Below are positions 36,174-49,365 of a stretch of DNA of 64,000 nucleotides, piece by piece. Each line of letters starts with the position of its first letter. Within the stretch, counting starts at the first letter, position 1. Where the stretch lies: NCBI RefSeq assembly GCF_965638725.1, contig NC_134949.1, forward strand, positions 48,822,151 through 48,886,150. Direction: 5' to 3'. The DNA is from Aptenodytes patagonicus. Its lineage: Eukaryota > Chordata > Aves > Sphenisciformes > Spheniscidae. Below the pieces are notes generated by a model. That model saw only the letters and a program-made list of their open reading frames with translations, ran no database searches and had not been told where the DNA came from. Both the position numbers and the translations under genes were made by a program.

Positions 36174-36727
36174 GACTGAAAGGTTGTCTACCGAGGCGCA
36201 GAGCCTGGCTAACAGGAGGAGGCCGCTGTCCTGGCGGAGGCAAAGTCGGACCCAGAGAGGTGCCCACGCCCTGGGGCCAGGGCATCCACGCCCCAGGCCC
36301 GGGCGTGTGGCACCCCGGCGAGCAGAAAAGACAGCCTGAGGAAAGGCTGCCAGGCCAGGGGAACGGCACCGCCGGCGGCTAACGGCCGCCGCCACGGCGC
36401 GCGAGCGGGCCACCACGCGGCCGCCTCAGCCCGGCGCCGAGCACAGCTGGGGCGGGGCGGCCCTGCCGCGGCGGGAGCCGCCGCTGTGGGAAGCGGAGCT
36501 GCCCCAGGCCCGCGGCCGGGCTGGGCGGCGGAGCCACCGCCTCGCCGAGGGCTGCTGGAGAGAGGCGACCGCGCCCCGCCCCGCCGTCCCCGGCGCTGGG
36601 GTGCGTCGCGGGGCTCCCGGCGGGCGGCGACGGACTCGGTTTCCCGCCGCGCACGGCGGGCGCGGGGCGGCGCAGGCGCAGTTCCGTCTCGGCGGCGGGC
36701 CGGCGGCGGGAGCGGGCGGGCGGGGCC

Positions 36728-39700
36728 ATGAGGCGCCGGGGCGCGGTGCAGCGGCAGGTGCCGTGTCTGTTCGTGACCGAGGTGAAGGAGGAGCCGTCGG
36801 CCAAGCGGGAGCGCCAGGTGGCCGGGGCGGCACGGGGCCGGGCGGGAGGGAGGCGGGGCCGGGGCCGGGGCCGGGGCCGGGGCCGGGCGCAGGGGGAGTC
36901 GCTGGGCCGCGGGTAGCGGCGCCGCACGGCGGGGCGGAGCGGAGCGGAGCGGAGCGAAGCCGGGGGGACGGGCAGCAGCACCGACCGTGTCAGACCCGCC
37001 CGGCGCGGCCCGGCCCGGCTGCGGGGAGGGGGACACCCGAGTGGGGAGAGGTTTCTCTCCAGACCTTGAGGGAAATGCACGGCAGCGTTTTCCATGGGGC
37101 TCCCCCCCCCGTAAATGCGGGGAAGAAAGGTCGTGTGGGAGCCGTTTGAGCTCTGTCCCGCTCCTTTCCTGCCAAGTGCACCCAGGTGCTCACCGTGACG
37201 TTGTGTTTGCTTTCTCTAAGTGTCGGGAACAGTCATGGCGAGGACTGAGGCTACTGCGACATGACCGCCCTGGGAGCTTGTGTAAAACCATCCTGCCGTC
37301 CCCGCCTGTGAGCCTTGTGGGGGAAAAATCAGCTTGTGTCTCTTCTTCCTTTTTTTTAAAAGAAAAGGTCTTTTTTTTGTGACCAAAGGAATATCAGGCC
37401 CATGACAGAAGAATTCATTTGAGGCTGTCAGACGCGGGATACTTACGAAGGTGAAAGTAATGGAGCCCGATCCAAGCTGTTTCTTCCCGAGATGTAAGAG
37501 GCAGTGTCGGGACAGATTGGGGTGGCATTCGCCTGTCTAGCTCTAGACCTCCGACTTGTGTTTCCCGACTGCAGTAGCAGCACCTACTGCTGTCTGTCGG
37601 CTGCGTAGTGCACTTGAATCCATCTGGGTGACTTTCTCCCGTTGGTGTTTGGCTTCTGGACGGAAGAGCTGAAGTGGTTGCCAAAACGTCAGTAACGTAA
37701 CTGTTGAACTCTCAGTACCAACACCACCTTGATAATGGTCGTGTAAGGGTAGCTCCCGACATTGTTGTTCCTTCATAGGGGACAAGCCGACAGGGGATTA
37801 GGTCTATACCAGTGTAGATGCTATTCTTCTTGTTTTTCAAAGCGCAGGCAAGGATAATAGAGGGGGTTATGACTGCTAGGGAAGAAGCGGGGTGGTGGTG
37901 GGAAAACCAACGGGCATGTTTCCTCCCTGCCCTGGAAATTTTCTTTTCCATGTCACCTTCGTGAAATCTTCCTGTATGCTGTATGTTGTGGTTCCACATG
38001 TGATGACTAAAATATGAAGCAGCCACGTAATGTCAGGCAAGCATGTAGAAGGTTGTTCTCGTTTTACGGCTTCCGAATTCTGTTTGGAGACTTTTGCAAG
38101 ACAAGGACTCGCTTTGTGTTTTGCCAGCAGGAAGAGACCGTGACCAGCTTACAAGTGAAAATTGGCTGGGGCGAGAGGAGGGCGGGGTGATGGTTATCGA
38201 GGAGACTATTGGAATCCAAACAGAAGGGATTACATGTTTGCAGTGAAGGTGTTACAGAAGCCCTAGCTGCAGGAGTCCTCCTAGAAGTGTGGACTAGTTG
38301 TGGCTGGGTATTTGTTTCAGACCCCGGCCCACTTCCTTCTGTGCTCTTTGTAAGCGGGAAAGCGTTCAGTTGGCAGCACTGCTCCTAAGTATTTAACACC
38401 GGGACGCTTTTGCCACCTTGCATTCCGCAGGTCCGTGCATTGCACTAACACGGTGCCATTGACTTTCCGCTCCAAACTGAAAGCTCGGAGCAGCTAGTCA
38501 TGATGAGTTTCTGTTGCCATCGTGAGGCAGGGAGACACATCTCAACATTTTGCAGCGTTGGACTGGAACCCTTCTAGTTTATATGCACTGTGTAAAGTGG
38601 AAGGCAAAGTCACCTCTAAATACTCATCAAGAACGATTAAAAGAGGGAGAGAGTTTGCAAGTAGATTGCCTTTGTTCTTTTGTCTTAGGGCATTTTCCAA
38701 AGCGTCATGTCTTGAAGAAACAAGGGTGTATTTCGACAGTATTAGAAATCAGCACTATAATGTGTAATACTGGACCTAGAGGGGGGCCAGCTGTAAGGAG
38801 CAAGAATCCGCACGAGACCGAGGCAGTAAGACAGCCCTGACGAGGCTTTAAAACACCTGTCTTCTTTTCAGCCGTTTCAAGTGTTGGCAACTGAAACTGT
38901 AACTGGAAAGGCGTTAGAGGCAGATACGTACAATGCAATTCCTACTGAAAAGGTGGCCGGAACCTGCTGTTACGTAACTGCCTATGAAGGTAGGAAGGAA
39001 GGTCCGTATGCAGGTTTCTCCTGCTGACTAGAAGCCTTGTTTTACTTAGTTTTCACTTTTATTGTATGACTTACTGGATTGCAGCTGTTGTGAATTCCAG
39101 CCTGCTTAAAGGTCTTGACCACAAAGTAACAGTTACCGTAAACATAGTAGGTGTTTCTAAAGTTGTTACAGATTTTACTCTCTGAAGTCCAGGAAGCATG
39201 GTCTAAGCGAGCATGCCAGTGGAGGAAGTATTCCCGTTTTAAAATTTCTTATTAGGAAATCTTCCTTGCACACTAGAATTTATGTGATAGAGGGTGCCTG
39301 ATTTCCTTGGGGAGGATTACAAGACGTGTGGAGGTTGGGAGGAAAACGCGACGAGTGTGGTTCGCTGCATCGCTGGGGTTCTTGCCTTTACCTGAAATTG
39401 TGAGGAAACTTTGTATTACACCAGGCAAGATTCTAGGGCTAGATTTTGGATTGATCTACAGTAGTTAAGTGATGACTTTAAAGGGTGCCTTTGGGTATGA
39501 AATTTCTCTGGTGACGAGTGAGAAGTCCTATCTTGCCTTTTATGCGGTTGATTTCAGTACTCTGCAGGGTATGGTGACCTCAGGAAACTGCTGGTTTTAC
39601 CCCTCTGGAAACTCCAGGGCAAGCCTGTCTATGGGCCGGGCTGGATGGAAAACCCGACAAACAAGCTGAAGAAAGGTGTCAACGATTCTCGTGTCTCGGG

Positions 39701-42071
39701 GCTTATTTTCAAGTGCTGTTAGTTTAAGCCAGCGTGGGGGACGTGTCATGCAGCGCGTATGTGAAAACACAGACACGCAGTCTTGAGGGCCTCCCTGCAT
39801 GAAATGCTGAATATCCTCCCTTTCCTTGGGCTCCTCTTTGGGGCCCTCATGCCAGAGACAACCAGGCAGGAGGGGATTAAGGAACGTAATAGGGGATGCG
39901 TCTGTGGTCTGGAAAACACGCCTGTATTTTTTGTTGTTTTTGTGGGTCTTAGTGCCTTTGAAGCTGTGAAAGGGAAGTCTTGGATAAGGGTTTGACCACA
40001 CAAAGCACTGATCCCTTCCCTTCCGCTGGTCTCGGCCAAGAGCAGTTGAGAGCTGGCAGGAACTGTTACTATCTCGTTGAGCCATGTATTTATTGTAGAA
40101 TCATAGCATCGCTTAGGTTGGACAAGACCCTTAAGGTCATCGAGTCCAACCGTAAACCTAGCACTGCCAAGTCCACCGCTAAGCCGTGTCCCTAAGCGCC
40201 ACGTCTGCCCGTCTCTTAAAGACCTCCAGGGATGGTGACTCCAGCACTTCCCTGGGCAGCCTGTTCCAGTGCTTGACAACCCTTGCGGTGAAGAAGTTTT
40301 TCCTCCTCTCCGATCTAAAGCTCCCCTGGCGCAACCTGAGGCCGTTTCCTCTCGTCCTGTGGCTTGTTACCTGGGAGGAGAGACCGACACCCACCTGGCT
40401 ACAACCTCCTTTCGGGTAGTTGTAGCGAGCGGTGAGGTCTCCCCTCAGCCTCCTCTTCTCCAGGCTAAACAAGCCCCGTTCCCTCAGCCGCAGCACGGCA
40501 CGGCACAGCACCGCCTGCGCCTGCTCAGGCTGACTGTGTTGTGGATCACTCGCTCCTCCATGCACAGGGCGCTGCCGGTTATGGAGTCGGGGGTAGGAAT
40601 CGGAGAGAGGGGGAGGTTTTGCTGATTTGAGGTGCAGAGTGTTCTGCACATAACTTGAAAGTTGAAAGATGAGTTCAAATAAGGCATACTTTTATGCTTG
40701 TCAATTCAATGTAGTCAAAGCTCAGTGGAATTTATTTTAGCTAATTACAGTCCTGTTACAAGCAAGGGAAATAACGTCTGTAAAATGTAACACATCTTTA
40801 TCTTTATGAGGTACATTTACTGTACAGTTATGAATATACAAACACTATTTTTAAACACAAGTTTCCATTCTTGTCAGTTTCTAAACGTTACAGTCTTTAC
40901 GCCTTGTTTTGTGTACATCTTCTTTTCAGAATTTGCCATTTTATCAGCTTTGGTTTTTCCAGTTGATAACTTCCGTATTTCAATTTAGATTTTTCTTGTG
41001 AAGTGACGCACTCGCTTCATCTCTTTCTCCTGTCTACGTATCGTTCTCCTGTTCTGTTCGCTTCCACGTCTTCTTGGCTCTGCTGTCCAAATAGATATGC
41101 AGAACGTTTTGTGCATAATGTATTAGAGGAAAACTACGTGCTCTTTCAGAAACATTTTAAGAATTAAGCTTTCGGCGCGAGACACGAGATAGAGGCTCTA
41201 ATCTCTGCTTTCAAGACGGCTGTAAAATGTATTCACGGTCCTTCGGGCATCTTGTGAAGGGTTTGTAGCCCGAGTCCTTTTATGAATTTGGACCTCGGCT
41301 GATCATCGTTCAGCTATTGCAGATGCTTCACGAGCAGCCAAGCAGAGGGACAAATAGATCGCGCTCATATAGTCTCTGCTCTGCTTTGCCCAGTGCTACA
41401 AGCCAAACCCCACTTCCTGTAGCTCCTCGCTTTAAAGGCGGGCACATCTTTTGCTTTCATGTCAGTAATATGGGGAAAAACTAGGAATCACGGGCTAGTT
41501 AGGCAGGCAAAATTACATGTCTGCAAACAAACAAAACTACTAACTGCTCTGTCAGAGTACTCGGCACTGCTTAGAATCTCGCGGGTTTTGGTTGGGGGAG
41601 TTTTAAGAGCAATTTTGCATTCCCTCGGTGGGGAGCGACATGCCACTTTTACTAAAAAGACTGAACTGTAAAAATTTCTCTCAAACAGTTACCTGAATGG
41701 TTGTTTTGAACCTGGCGAACGTTTTTGCATGTGGGGTTTTTTTCCTCCAAGTTGGTGCATTGTAAGATCCCGAGGTATATTTGTCTGTAGAAAAAACATA
41801 CGCATTGTTTCTTAATTTCAGCTACCATTTCAGGAAAGACTCTCTCAGTCTGATGTGTGAATTCAATATTACGTTGGCTGAGGTGTCAATTAATGCATCA
41901 GGTGAGTCATACCTCCTCTCTGAAATACAAGCTAGTGTTAAATACAGACTTTCTCTCTAGTACTTTAAAGATCATTTGCCATCTTGCAGCGTTTTCAGCA
42001 GGCCCACAGGATCTTCCAAACGCGGCGGTTCTGCCACGGACGTCCTTGACTGGAAGAACGTGAATGTTGCT
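36728..42071 (+). pseudogene. RLIG1: RLIG1-like, copy 2
   Basis: Exons 1-3 at 36728-36817, 38872-38989 and 39618-39675, with the same Asp59Ala and Arg77/Arg80 to Gly changes as copy 1. Possible decayed later exons lie at 41823-41893 and 41957-42071. A CR1 sits between exon 3 and these remnants, as in copy 1. Confidence 0.77.
40097..40493 (-). mobile_element. CR1 LINE fragment, unit 2
   Basis: Same insertion as in unit 1, at the same position, with a few base changes (for example atcatagcatcgctta for atcgtagcatcgctca). Its absence from unit 3 coincides with the break of that unit at 61944. Confidence 0.92.
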
Positions 42072-43294
42072 GTGTTGAAAATCTTCCCAAAGGCATCAGT
42101 TGCTGTTAGATTAAGTGAACCCGTAAGCCAGCCTCCTGTTTCATCTCTGGCTGTGCAAGCACTAGATGCAAGGCAATATTACGGTTGTGTGCTTGGCACT
42201 TGATTTTGCGCCAGAGTAAGCTGCCTACTGACGAACCGTTTTCTGTAAAATTTGGTTAAAACTTCATCTCATTAATACTCTTGTTTCCTGTTAATTCCAG
42301 CTTAATGCCACTGATTCAAATTATTAATTGCCCAATAATCCTACAACTTTCCGTTGATACACAACATGTAAGTATTACCATAGTTTTCCGTTTGGGTCCA
42401 AAATCTCCTCTTTGTGTCAAGCTGATTCCTTTGTTTGGAGCGTTTCCCACCGTACGGCTCAGGTACTGCTGAAAAGAAAGGTAGCGAAAATGGTAACGGT
42501 CGCTCTTGTGACAAAAATGCTGCTCACCTTTTTTTTGAAATGTGCTCTCCTTTTCTTAACCTGGAAATTGGGTAAGAGGTATTCTTCACATTAAGAACGT
42601 TCTCTCTGTAATCTCTCTACCAATCTGTCCACATTTAATCAAAGCAGACATTCAAAGCAAAAAGAAAAGCCCCACAACTCTTCGTCCCCGAGACGAAGCA
42701 GTGATGTCGGGATTCATTTCACTTCACTTTATTCCTCTTAAAGCGGGGGTTACTCTGTCTGAAGGAGGTTCCTTTTGTTGGAAATTAAGGCAGGGAGGCA
42801 CCTCAAGGTGGAGATGCAGCCCAGCTTAAGAGAGGAGACTGCAGCTGGCAAGATGAAATCACTTCCTCAACTTAGGATTGTTTCAATTATTTGCCACTAA
42901 ATGCCTTGATGAAGTGACAGATGAAAAACCACAATGATCCAGAGTGACCGTGGAAAGGGAAAGTAGAAAGGCAAACAAAACCCAAATGAGGTACTAGATT
43001 GCGTGACGCTATAGCAGCAAGTTAAAAAAAGCGAAAGGTGTAAAATTATGGTTGCATCTGCAACAGACTGCCGAAAAGAAAGATACAAGACTCAGAATGC
43101 CACCTGTAGGCTTCTTGTCAAATTGATGGCATAGTACGTCCTATCAAGAGGACAGTAGAGTATTTCAATTGATACGTTTAAATCAAAAACAGACGTTTGA
43201 ATTAGACCCAAGGCCTTGTTTATTCAAGGTGAGAAATAATCCTAAATAATGGCAATAATCAGAAAGCCATCACAATCAAAACTCCAGTGAAATC

Positions 43295-43398
43295 CTAGTT
43301 GTGGCAAAATGCCGCGCAAAGCAAGGTCATTCGTCCCCTGCTGGGAGGAGGAAAAAAGTTGGACAAGAAACGCTTCTTGAGAGGAGACTGAAACTCTA
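43295..43398 (-). CDS. Extra copy of C12orf50-like exon 8 at the end of unit 2
   Basis: 104-nt terminal-exon candidate in the unshifted frame. It is the last exon set before the poly(A) signal at 43219-43224. Its counterpart at 23502-23659 has the one-base insertion; this one does not. Confidence 0.45.
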
Positions 43399-43852
43399 CT
43401 GCAAAACTACTTCTAGTACTATTGCTATCAATAGTTAGAGCAAAACGAGAAGCTAAAGGTGGACTATTCCGAGGTTTATGAAATACTTCAAAAGAAGAAA
43501 TCACCTAAGAGGTGCTGTAAATAGTGGGGGTCAGTACGTTAGTGCACATCAGCGCATCATCGCGTTCATCCCTCTTTGTTGGCAGAGAAATGAATTCCTG
43601 CTGCGACGGTGGCTCAATTACTGCTCATGAATATTCTGTCTGACTAACTGTAAAGCTTTACAAAGCTTTACGTTTCTGCCTGTGGATACTGCTGCAATCT
43701 ACTTAGGACAGTTGTGCGGGATCAAATTTACCCTTGCCCGTAGGTAGGCATGAATAGCGTCACATTCACCTGCGGGGACAAAATCGAAAGCAGCACAATA
43801 CAGACAGGTAAATTGGAGGCGTTTTAAGAATGCTGCGTAAGCAGGAGCCCAC

Positions 43853-44056
43853 CTGTAGATCCGTTGGACGTTGGTTCTTGGCTGACGGTGACAGTACGGT
43901 AGACTACGTATGCTGATCTTGGAGGTCCTGAAGAATTGGAATAAGTCTTTCTTCCAGTTTCCCTCACGTAAGGGATAGAAGCAGCAGTTCCATCATCCTT
44001 ACCCCGACCCCTCTGTCGGTCACCTGGTTTCACTGTGGGGTCGGAAGTGTGAATTC
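43853..44056 (-). CDS. Extra copy of C12orf50-like exon 7 (A unit 3)
   Basis: Intact 204-nt exon in the A unit behind gene copy 3. The frame is open and both splice sites are kept. Confidence 0.6.
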
Positions 44057-44242
44057 CTAGAAGTGAAAAAACAAACAGGAATGTTGTGCTATTACTCAGA
44101 AGGTGACATATTGCGGGAGACTGGAGGCTGGAAGACAAGATGAAAAAAATGTTCTTTGTGGATAGTCCAATCCAAATACATTCAGTTATTTTATTTACCA
44201 CCGGACGTCCAGCAAGGAGAAGCTGATGCTGAAGTATATTAC

Positions 44243-44362
44243 CTCCATTTTCAAAGGATCTGCGATCTGTTCTGGGAATACGCTCTGTTGGTGCTCTCCT
44301 TCCGGAAGTCTCTGCGCCCCTTTTTGTGTTAGTACGTTTTGTAGGAGTTGTAGTACCCTCAC
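44243..44362 (-). CDS. Extra copy of C12orf50-like exon 6 (A unit 3)
   Basis: Intact 120-nt exon in the single A unit behind gene copy 3, with the same acceptor and donor as the parent exon. Confidence 0.6.
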
Positions 44363-45365
44363 CTGGAAAGGCAACAGAAAGAATGTTTTAGCTGCTCGTG
44401 TGTAAGCCCAGGGAACGGCACTGCCGTTCTCTTCCTCCCACCTCTGTGAGCTAGTGATTAGCTTAGTGCAATTTCCTGTAACCTCTCGTTTGATATTCTT
44501 CTTTCTCTCTTGTTAGTTATTTGGATCCTGTCGAGCGTAGCTGATGCGTAGCTCTCATGCTCTCTAATACCATCATGCACAGGTTAAAGAAGACTCTGGC
44601 TCCAAAGTAAAGAACCAGCTACACGTTACCGGCTCGTTCTTTAGCTTCTCACTGCTCAGGAACGGTATCTGTGAGCCCTACCTGATGGAATTTATGGTAT
44701 TTTCAAGATGCGTGCCTTAGCCTCAGAGAACTAACTGAATTGAAGAAATGCTTTGGGGAAACATCTCTGTCCTTTTCTCTGAACGTGTCTGTATTTTCAG
44801 ACTGTCTCAAGAGCAGCTGTGAACACAACCCCCTCATCCACTACTGTCCTCTAAGCGCTGACTGCCTGCCCAGCTGGATCCTTTCTCTACACTGCATAGG
44901 TGGTATGCGCACCTCTGGAACGTCCATGGTTGAGCCCACGGAGACCAGTGCACTCCGAAGGACACCTTCTGGCTGAACTATGAATTACTTCCTCTGTCTG
45001 TAGCATCTAGATACGTCCTGGACATGGGCGCTTGGTGAACATAACAAAATACTACCCATGAGGAGGCTAAAACTGTAATAGCATTGGTCGCATAGGTAAG
45101 CCCTCTTCAAACGACAAACAGAACTCCACAGGGAAGGTTGCAGTATACAGTAGCCACAGTGCTCTTCACCCGGCCCCTGCTACTCTGCGGGAAGACGTGG
45201 CTTTGCCTGTTGTTGCTTTTCCCCTGCGAATGTCAACAAGCACCTTTTGTTCCCATCAGTTCAGGCCAGAATGCAGCAGAAATTCTGTACTTCTGCTTCA
45301 GTTTATGGGGCAGCTTAAAGCCAAAACAATCAGAAAGCCATCACAATCAAAACTCCAGTGAAATC

Positions 45366-48300
45366 CTAGTTGTGGCAAAATGCCGCGCAAAGCAAGGTCA
45401 TTCGTCCCCTGCTGGGAGGAGGAAAAAAGTTGGACAAGAAACGCTTCTTGAGAGGAGACTGAAACTCTACTGCAAAACTACTTCTAGTACTATTGCTATC
45501 AATAGTTAGAGCAAAACGAGAAGCTAAAGGTGGACTATTCCGAGGTTTATGAAATACTTCAAAAGAAGAAATCACCTAAGAGGTGCTGTAAATAGTGGGG
45601 GTCAGTACGTTAGTGCACATCAGCGCATCATCGCGTTCATCCCTCTTTGTTGGCAGAGAAATGAATTCCTGCTGCGACGGTGGCTCAATTACTGCTCATG
45701 AATATTCTGTCTGACTAACTGTAAAGCTTTACAAAGCTTTACGTTTCTGCCTGTGGATACTGCTGCAATCTACTTAGGACAGTTGTGCGGGATCAAATTT
45801 ACCCTTGCCCGTAGGTAGGCATGAATAGCGTCACATTCACCTGCGGGGACAAAATCGAAAGCAGCACAATACAGACAGGTAAATTGGAGGCGTTTTAAGA
45901 ATGCTGCGTAAGCAGGAGCCCACCTGTAGATCCGTTGGACGTTGGTTCTTGGCTGACGGTGACAGTACGGTAGACTACGTATGCTGATCTTGGAGGTCCT
46001 GAAGAATTGGAATAAGTCTTTCTTCCAGTTTCCCTCACGTAAGGGATAGAAGCAGCAGTTCCATCATCCTTACCCCGACCCCTCTGTCGGTCACCTGGTT
46101 TCACTGTGGGGTCGGAAGTGTGAATTCCTAGAAGTGAAAAAACAAACAGGAATGTTGTGCTATTACTCAGAAGGTGACATATTGCGGGAGACTGGAGGCT
46201 GGAAGACAAGATGAAAAACATGTTCTTTGTGGATAGTCCAATGCAAATATGGGTTGTCCGTATTTGACCCTAAGAACAGACATTAACTGGGTGGTGCTAA
46301 ATCGTCTACCAGTTTAGTAAATAGAAATGAATAAGCCACCTGTTTTCTCAAAATACCTTTTCCTGTTACTGTGTTAGGTGAATTTCGTGGCTCCTCAGAA
46401 ATCCATTTCTTTTCCTTTCCTTCTTTACAGTGATGGTTCTTTAGCAGCTCAGTGTGGTTCGTTGCTGAGGGATTAAAAGAACACATACTTACTTTCCTAA
46501 AAAGCACACAAGAATTTCATTATCCAAAAATGCTGTGGTGATTTGAAAACCTGATCTCCCACTTCATACACAGGTCTTTTTGGGTGGAAGATGGTTTTAC
46601 CTGTTAATTATTCTAAAGGTATCATTCCCCAAAAGGGAAGCAAAAGTGGCTAGATTTCCTCTGGCAGAGTTCACGGTTGCACAACCGTGAAAGCAAACTC
46701 AAAAATTGACTACGAACACAAAGACCAACACTACTTTGACCTCATACAATTGCTTTGACCAGTTCTGGCTCAGAATGCTTCTCATTATGAATTAGAAAAT
46801 CTTCATGAATACTGTATTTAGGGTTTACAGTTTAAAACTACAAACATTTGCTTTAATCCACGTACACATTTGCAATGACTGGGAATCAGAAGTTGCATGC
46901 AATTTACGCGTGTGTCGCGGGGGAACAAATCCTTTCCCAAAGTCACAGTGTGAGATCTAAGTGGGAACCCAATGCAAACGGACTCCAAAGCACAGGGTGA
47001 CAACTTGTGAGCTTGAACTGCGTGTCGTTACAAGGTGACTCAGTTAGCAACAAAACAGGAACGTTAACACGTTCCTGTCTGCCGGTGCTTAGCTCTCATC
47101 CCTTGCGCGAGAGGTATGCTTTGCCTCTGTCTCAGTTGTATCAGTTCAGCTATGTGTTGTCCTGCAAACTGAACAACTAACATGACGTGGCATAAAAAAT
47201 AACTTCAGTTTATAAAAGGATTATTTTAATCCTCAGGCACTTCAGTGATACAGTTTACGGCATGGGCCCACACATAGTTTTAACAGCTGGACTGGCATTG
47301 CTGACATGCTGACAAACTGCATTGCGGAAACACCGATGAATGGCTCAAGAGTCATCCTTCCTATAGTAGCTTTACCTCCGATGTCAACAGACCTAGTAAC
47401 GAAGGGTATTATTCTGTAGGCATTTCTTTTTTATAACTCCACAGAACCATTTCTTTTCCAAAATTAAGCAGGAAAAAAATCAATTGCAATCAGCATAGAG
47501 GATTTTTTTTTTTTTAATAATCCTAAACCAAGCAGAATCATAAACAGTGTTTTTGATTGTTATAACTAACGGTGCAGCATGGGAAAGAGCCTCTAGCACA
47601 TAAAGAACAAAGAATACCTCAAATACGAAATGGTGAGGTTTAATGCGTGCATGTTCAGTTATTTACCACCAGATGTCCAGCAAGCAGAAGCTGATGCTAA
47701 AGTATATTACCTCCATTTTCAAAGGATCTGCAATCTGTTCTGGGAATACGCTCTGTTGGTGCTCTCCTTCCGGAAGTCTCTGCGCCCCTTTTTGTGTTAG
47801 TACGTTTTGTAGGAGTTGTAGTACCCTCACCTGGAAAGGCAACAGAAAGAATGTTTTAGCTGCTCGTGTGTAAGCCCAGGGAACGGCACTGCCGTTCTCT
47901 TCCTCCCACCTCTGTGAGCTAGTGATTAGCTTAGTGCAATTTCCTGTAACCTCTCGTTTGATATTCTTCTTTCTCTCTTGTTAGTTATTTGGATCCTGTC
48001 GAGCGTAGCTGATGCGTAGCTCTCATGCTCTCTAATACCATCATGCACAGGTTAAAGAAGACTCTGGCTCCAAAGTAAAGAACCAGCTACACGTTACCGG
48101 CTCGTTCTTTAGCTTCTCACTGCTCAGGAACGGTATCTGTGAGCCCTACCTGATGGAATTTATGGTATTTTCAAGATGCGCGTCATCATCGTCCCTAAAG
48201 CCTCAGAGAACTAACTCAATTGAAGAAATGCTTTGGGGAAACATCTCTATCCTTTTCTCTGAATGTATCTAACGGTAAATAAAGACATGTCTTAAAAGCT

Positions 48301-49326
48301 GTAGTCGTGTATTTGTTACTGATCCCGCGTCTGGAGTCTAACTGTATCCAAATACTTGCCAGAAATAGCTTTTCAAAACTATTTCAATAACAAACATTTT
48401 AAACGTCGAAATAAGAAGAAAACAATTTTGCCCGATTCTTTTGAACGGTTTAGGCAGGCAAAGACCGTCAGTCGAAAAAGCATGACACGGAGACAATTTT
48501 TCCGTTCCCGCTTTTTATGAGCACATCCTCCTACTCAACTCTGCTTTACATAAAACAGTATTATCGCGGTTTTATCCCTGAAATTTACACTACTGTGAAA
48601 CTAAACAATTTATTTTTTTTTTAATTAGAAGTAGCAGGTCATCTTTCTGCCCAGCAATTTTTGATGACTGATCGACTGATGACTCTGGTGTCTTGTTATA
48701 TTAAGAACATCTCTCCCTCTCCTAAAATGGAATTAGATAGTACTTACTCACTAAAGCAACGAATACAGATTTTTCTCGGTCACGCCACTTGGTCAAGAAT
48801 GAAGGAGAAACGTAGTAAGGGAGGTAAATACTTACTAATCTGTATTCCTTTGAGCTTGATTCTGTTGGGTAAAGCCCAACATTCAAAACAAAATGGAACT
48901 CTTTTGCGGATCTCTTTCAGAAGACGCTTCAAGGGGGTATTTATTTAATCTAAATTTAGTTCTGTAGAAGTTTGATGTGTCGCTCCATTTCCTCAGCTAG
49001 ACACCCAAGACAGCCAGCAGCGAGCGCGGAGCACCTCTGGGAAAGTGACTCATCTCCCCTTTCTTTGGCACTATCTTATGATGCAAGAAATAGCCCCCTA
49101 AGAGTGCCTGTCTCTCTCCATTTACAACGCAGAGCCTAGACGAGAAATTTAAACTACATTCCTAACCTTAGGGGGGTTAAAATTAGACTACACAAATCTT
49201 GATCTTGAAGAAAAATTATATGAAAGACCTATGTTGTGTATCTCAGGACAGTACGCATAGGGTTAATAGCCCATTTCTACCTTTTCCATCTGCAATCGAT
49301 GCAGGTAGTCACCACGTGTGTGACAC

Positions 49327-49365
<39 letters not shown>

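Larger units (their letters stand above)
23888..43627. repeat. Segmental duplication unit 2 (about 19.7 kb)
   Basis: Second complete copy, directly abutting unit 1 with the same orientation and gene order. No 2,071-bp A unit separates it from unit 1; one A unit lies on its right. Visible differences from unit 1 include a longer CA run (27523-27540), a shorter GGAGC run, one fewer G in the poly-G tract and scattered base changes. Confidence 0.97.
43628..45698. repeat. Nested 2,071-bp A unit between units 2 and 3
   Basis: A single A unit (offset 43,626-43,627 from copy 1) separates unit 2 from unit 3. The joint between units 1 and 2 has none. The A unit therefore varies in number among otherwise near-identical paralogues, as expected from unequal crossing-over. 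Confidence 0.95.
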
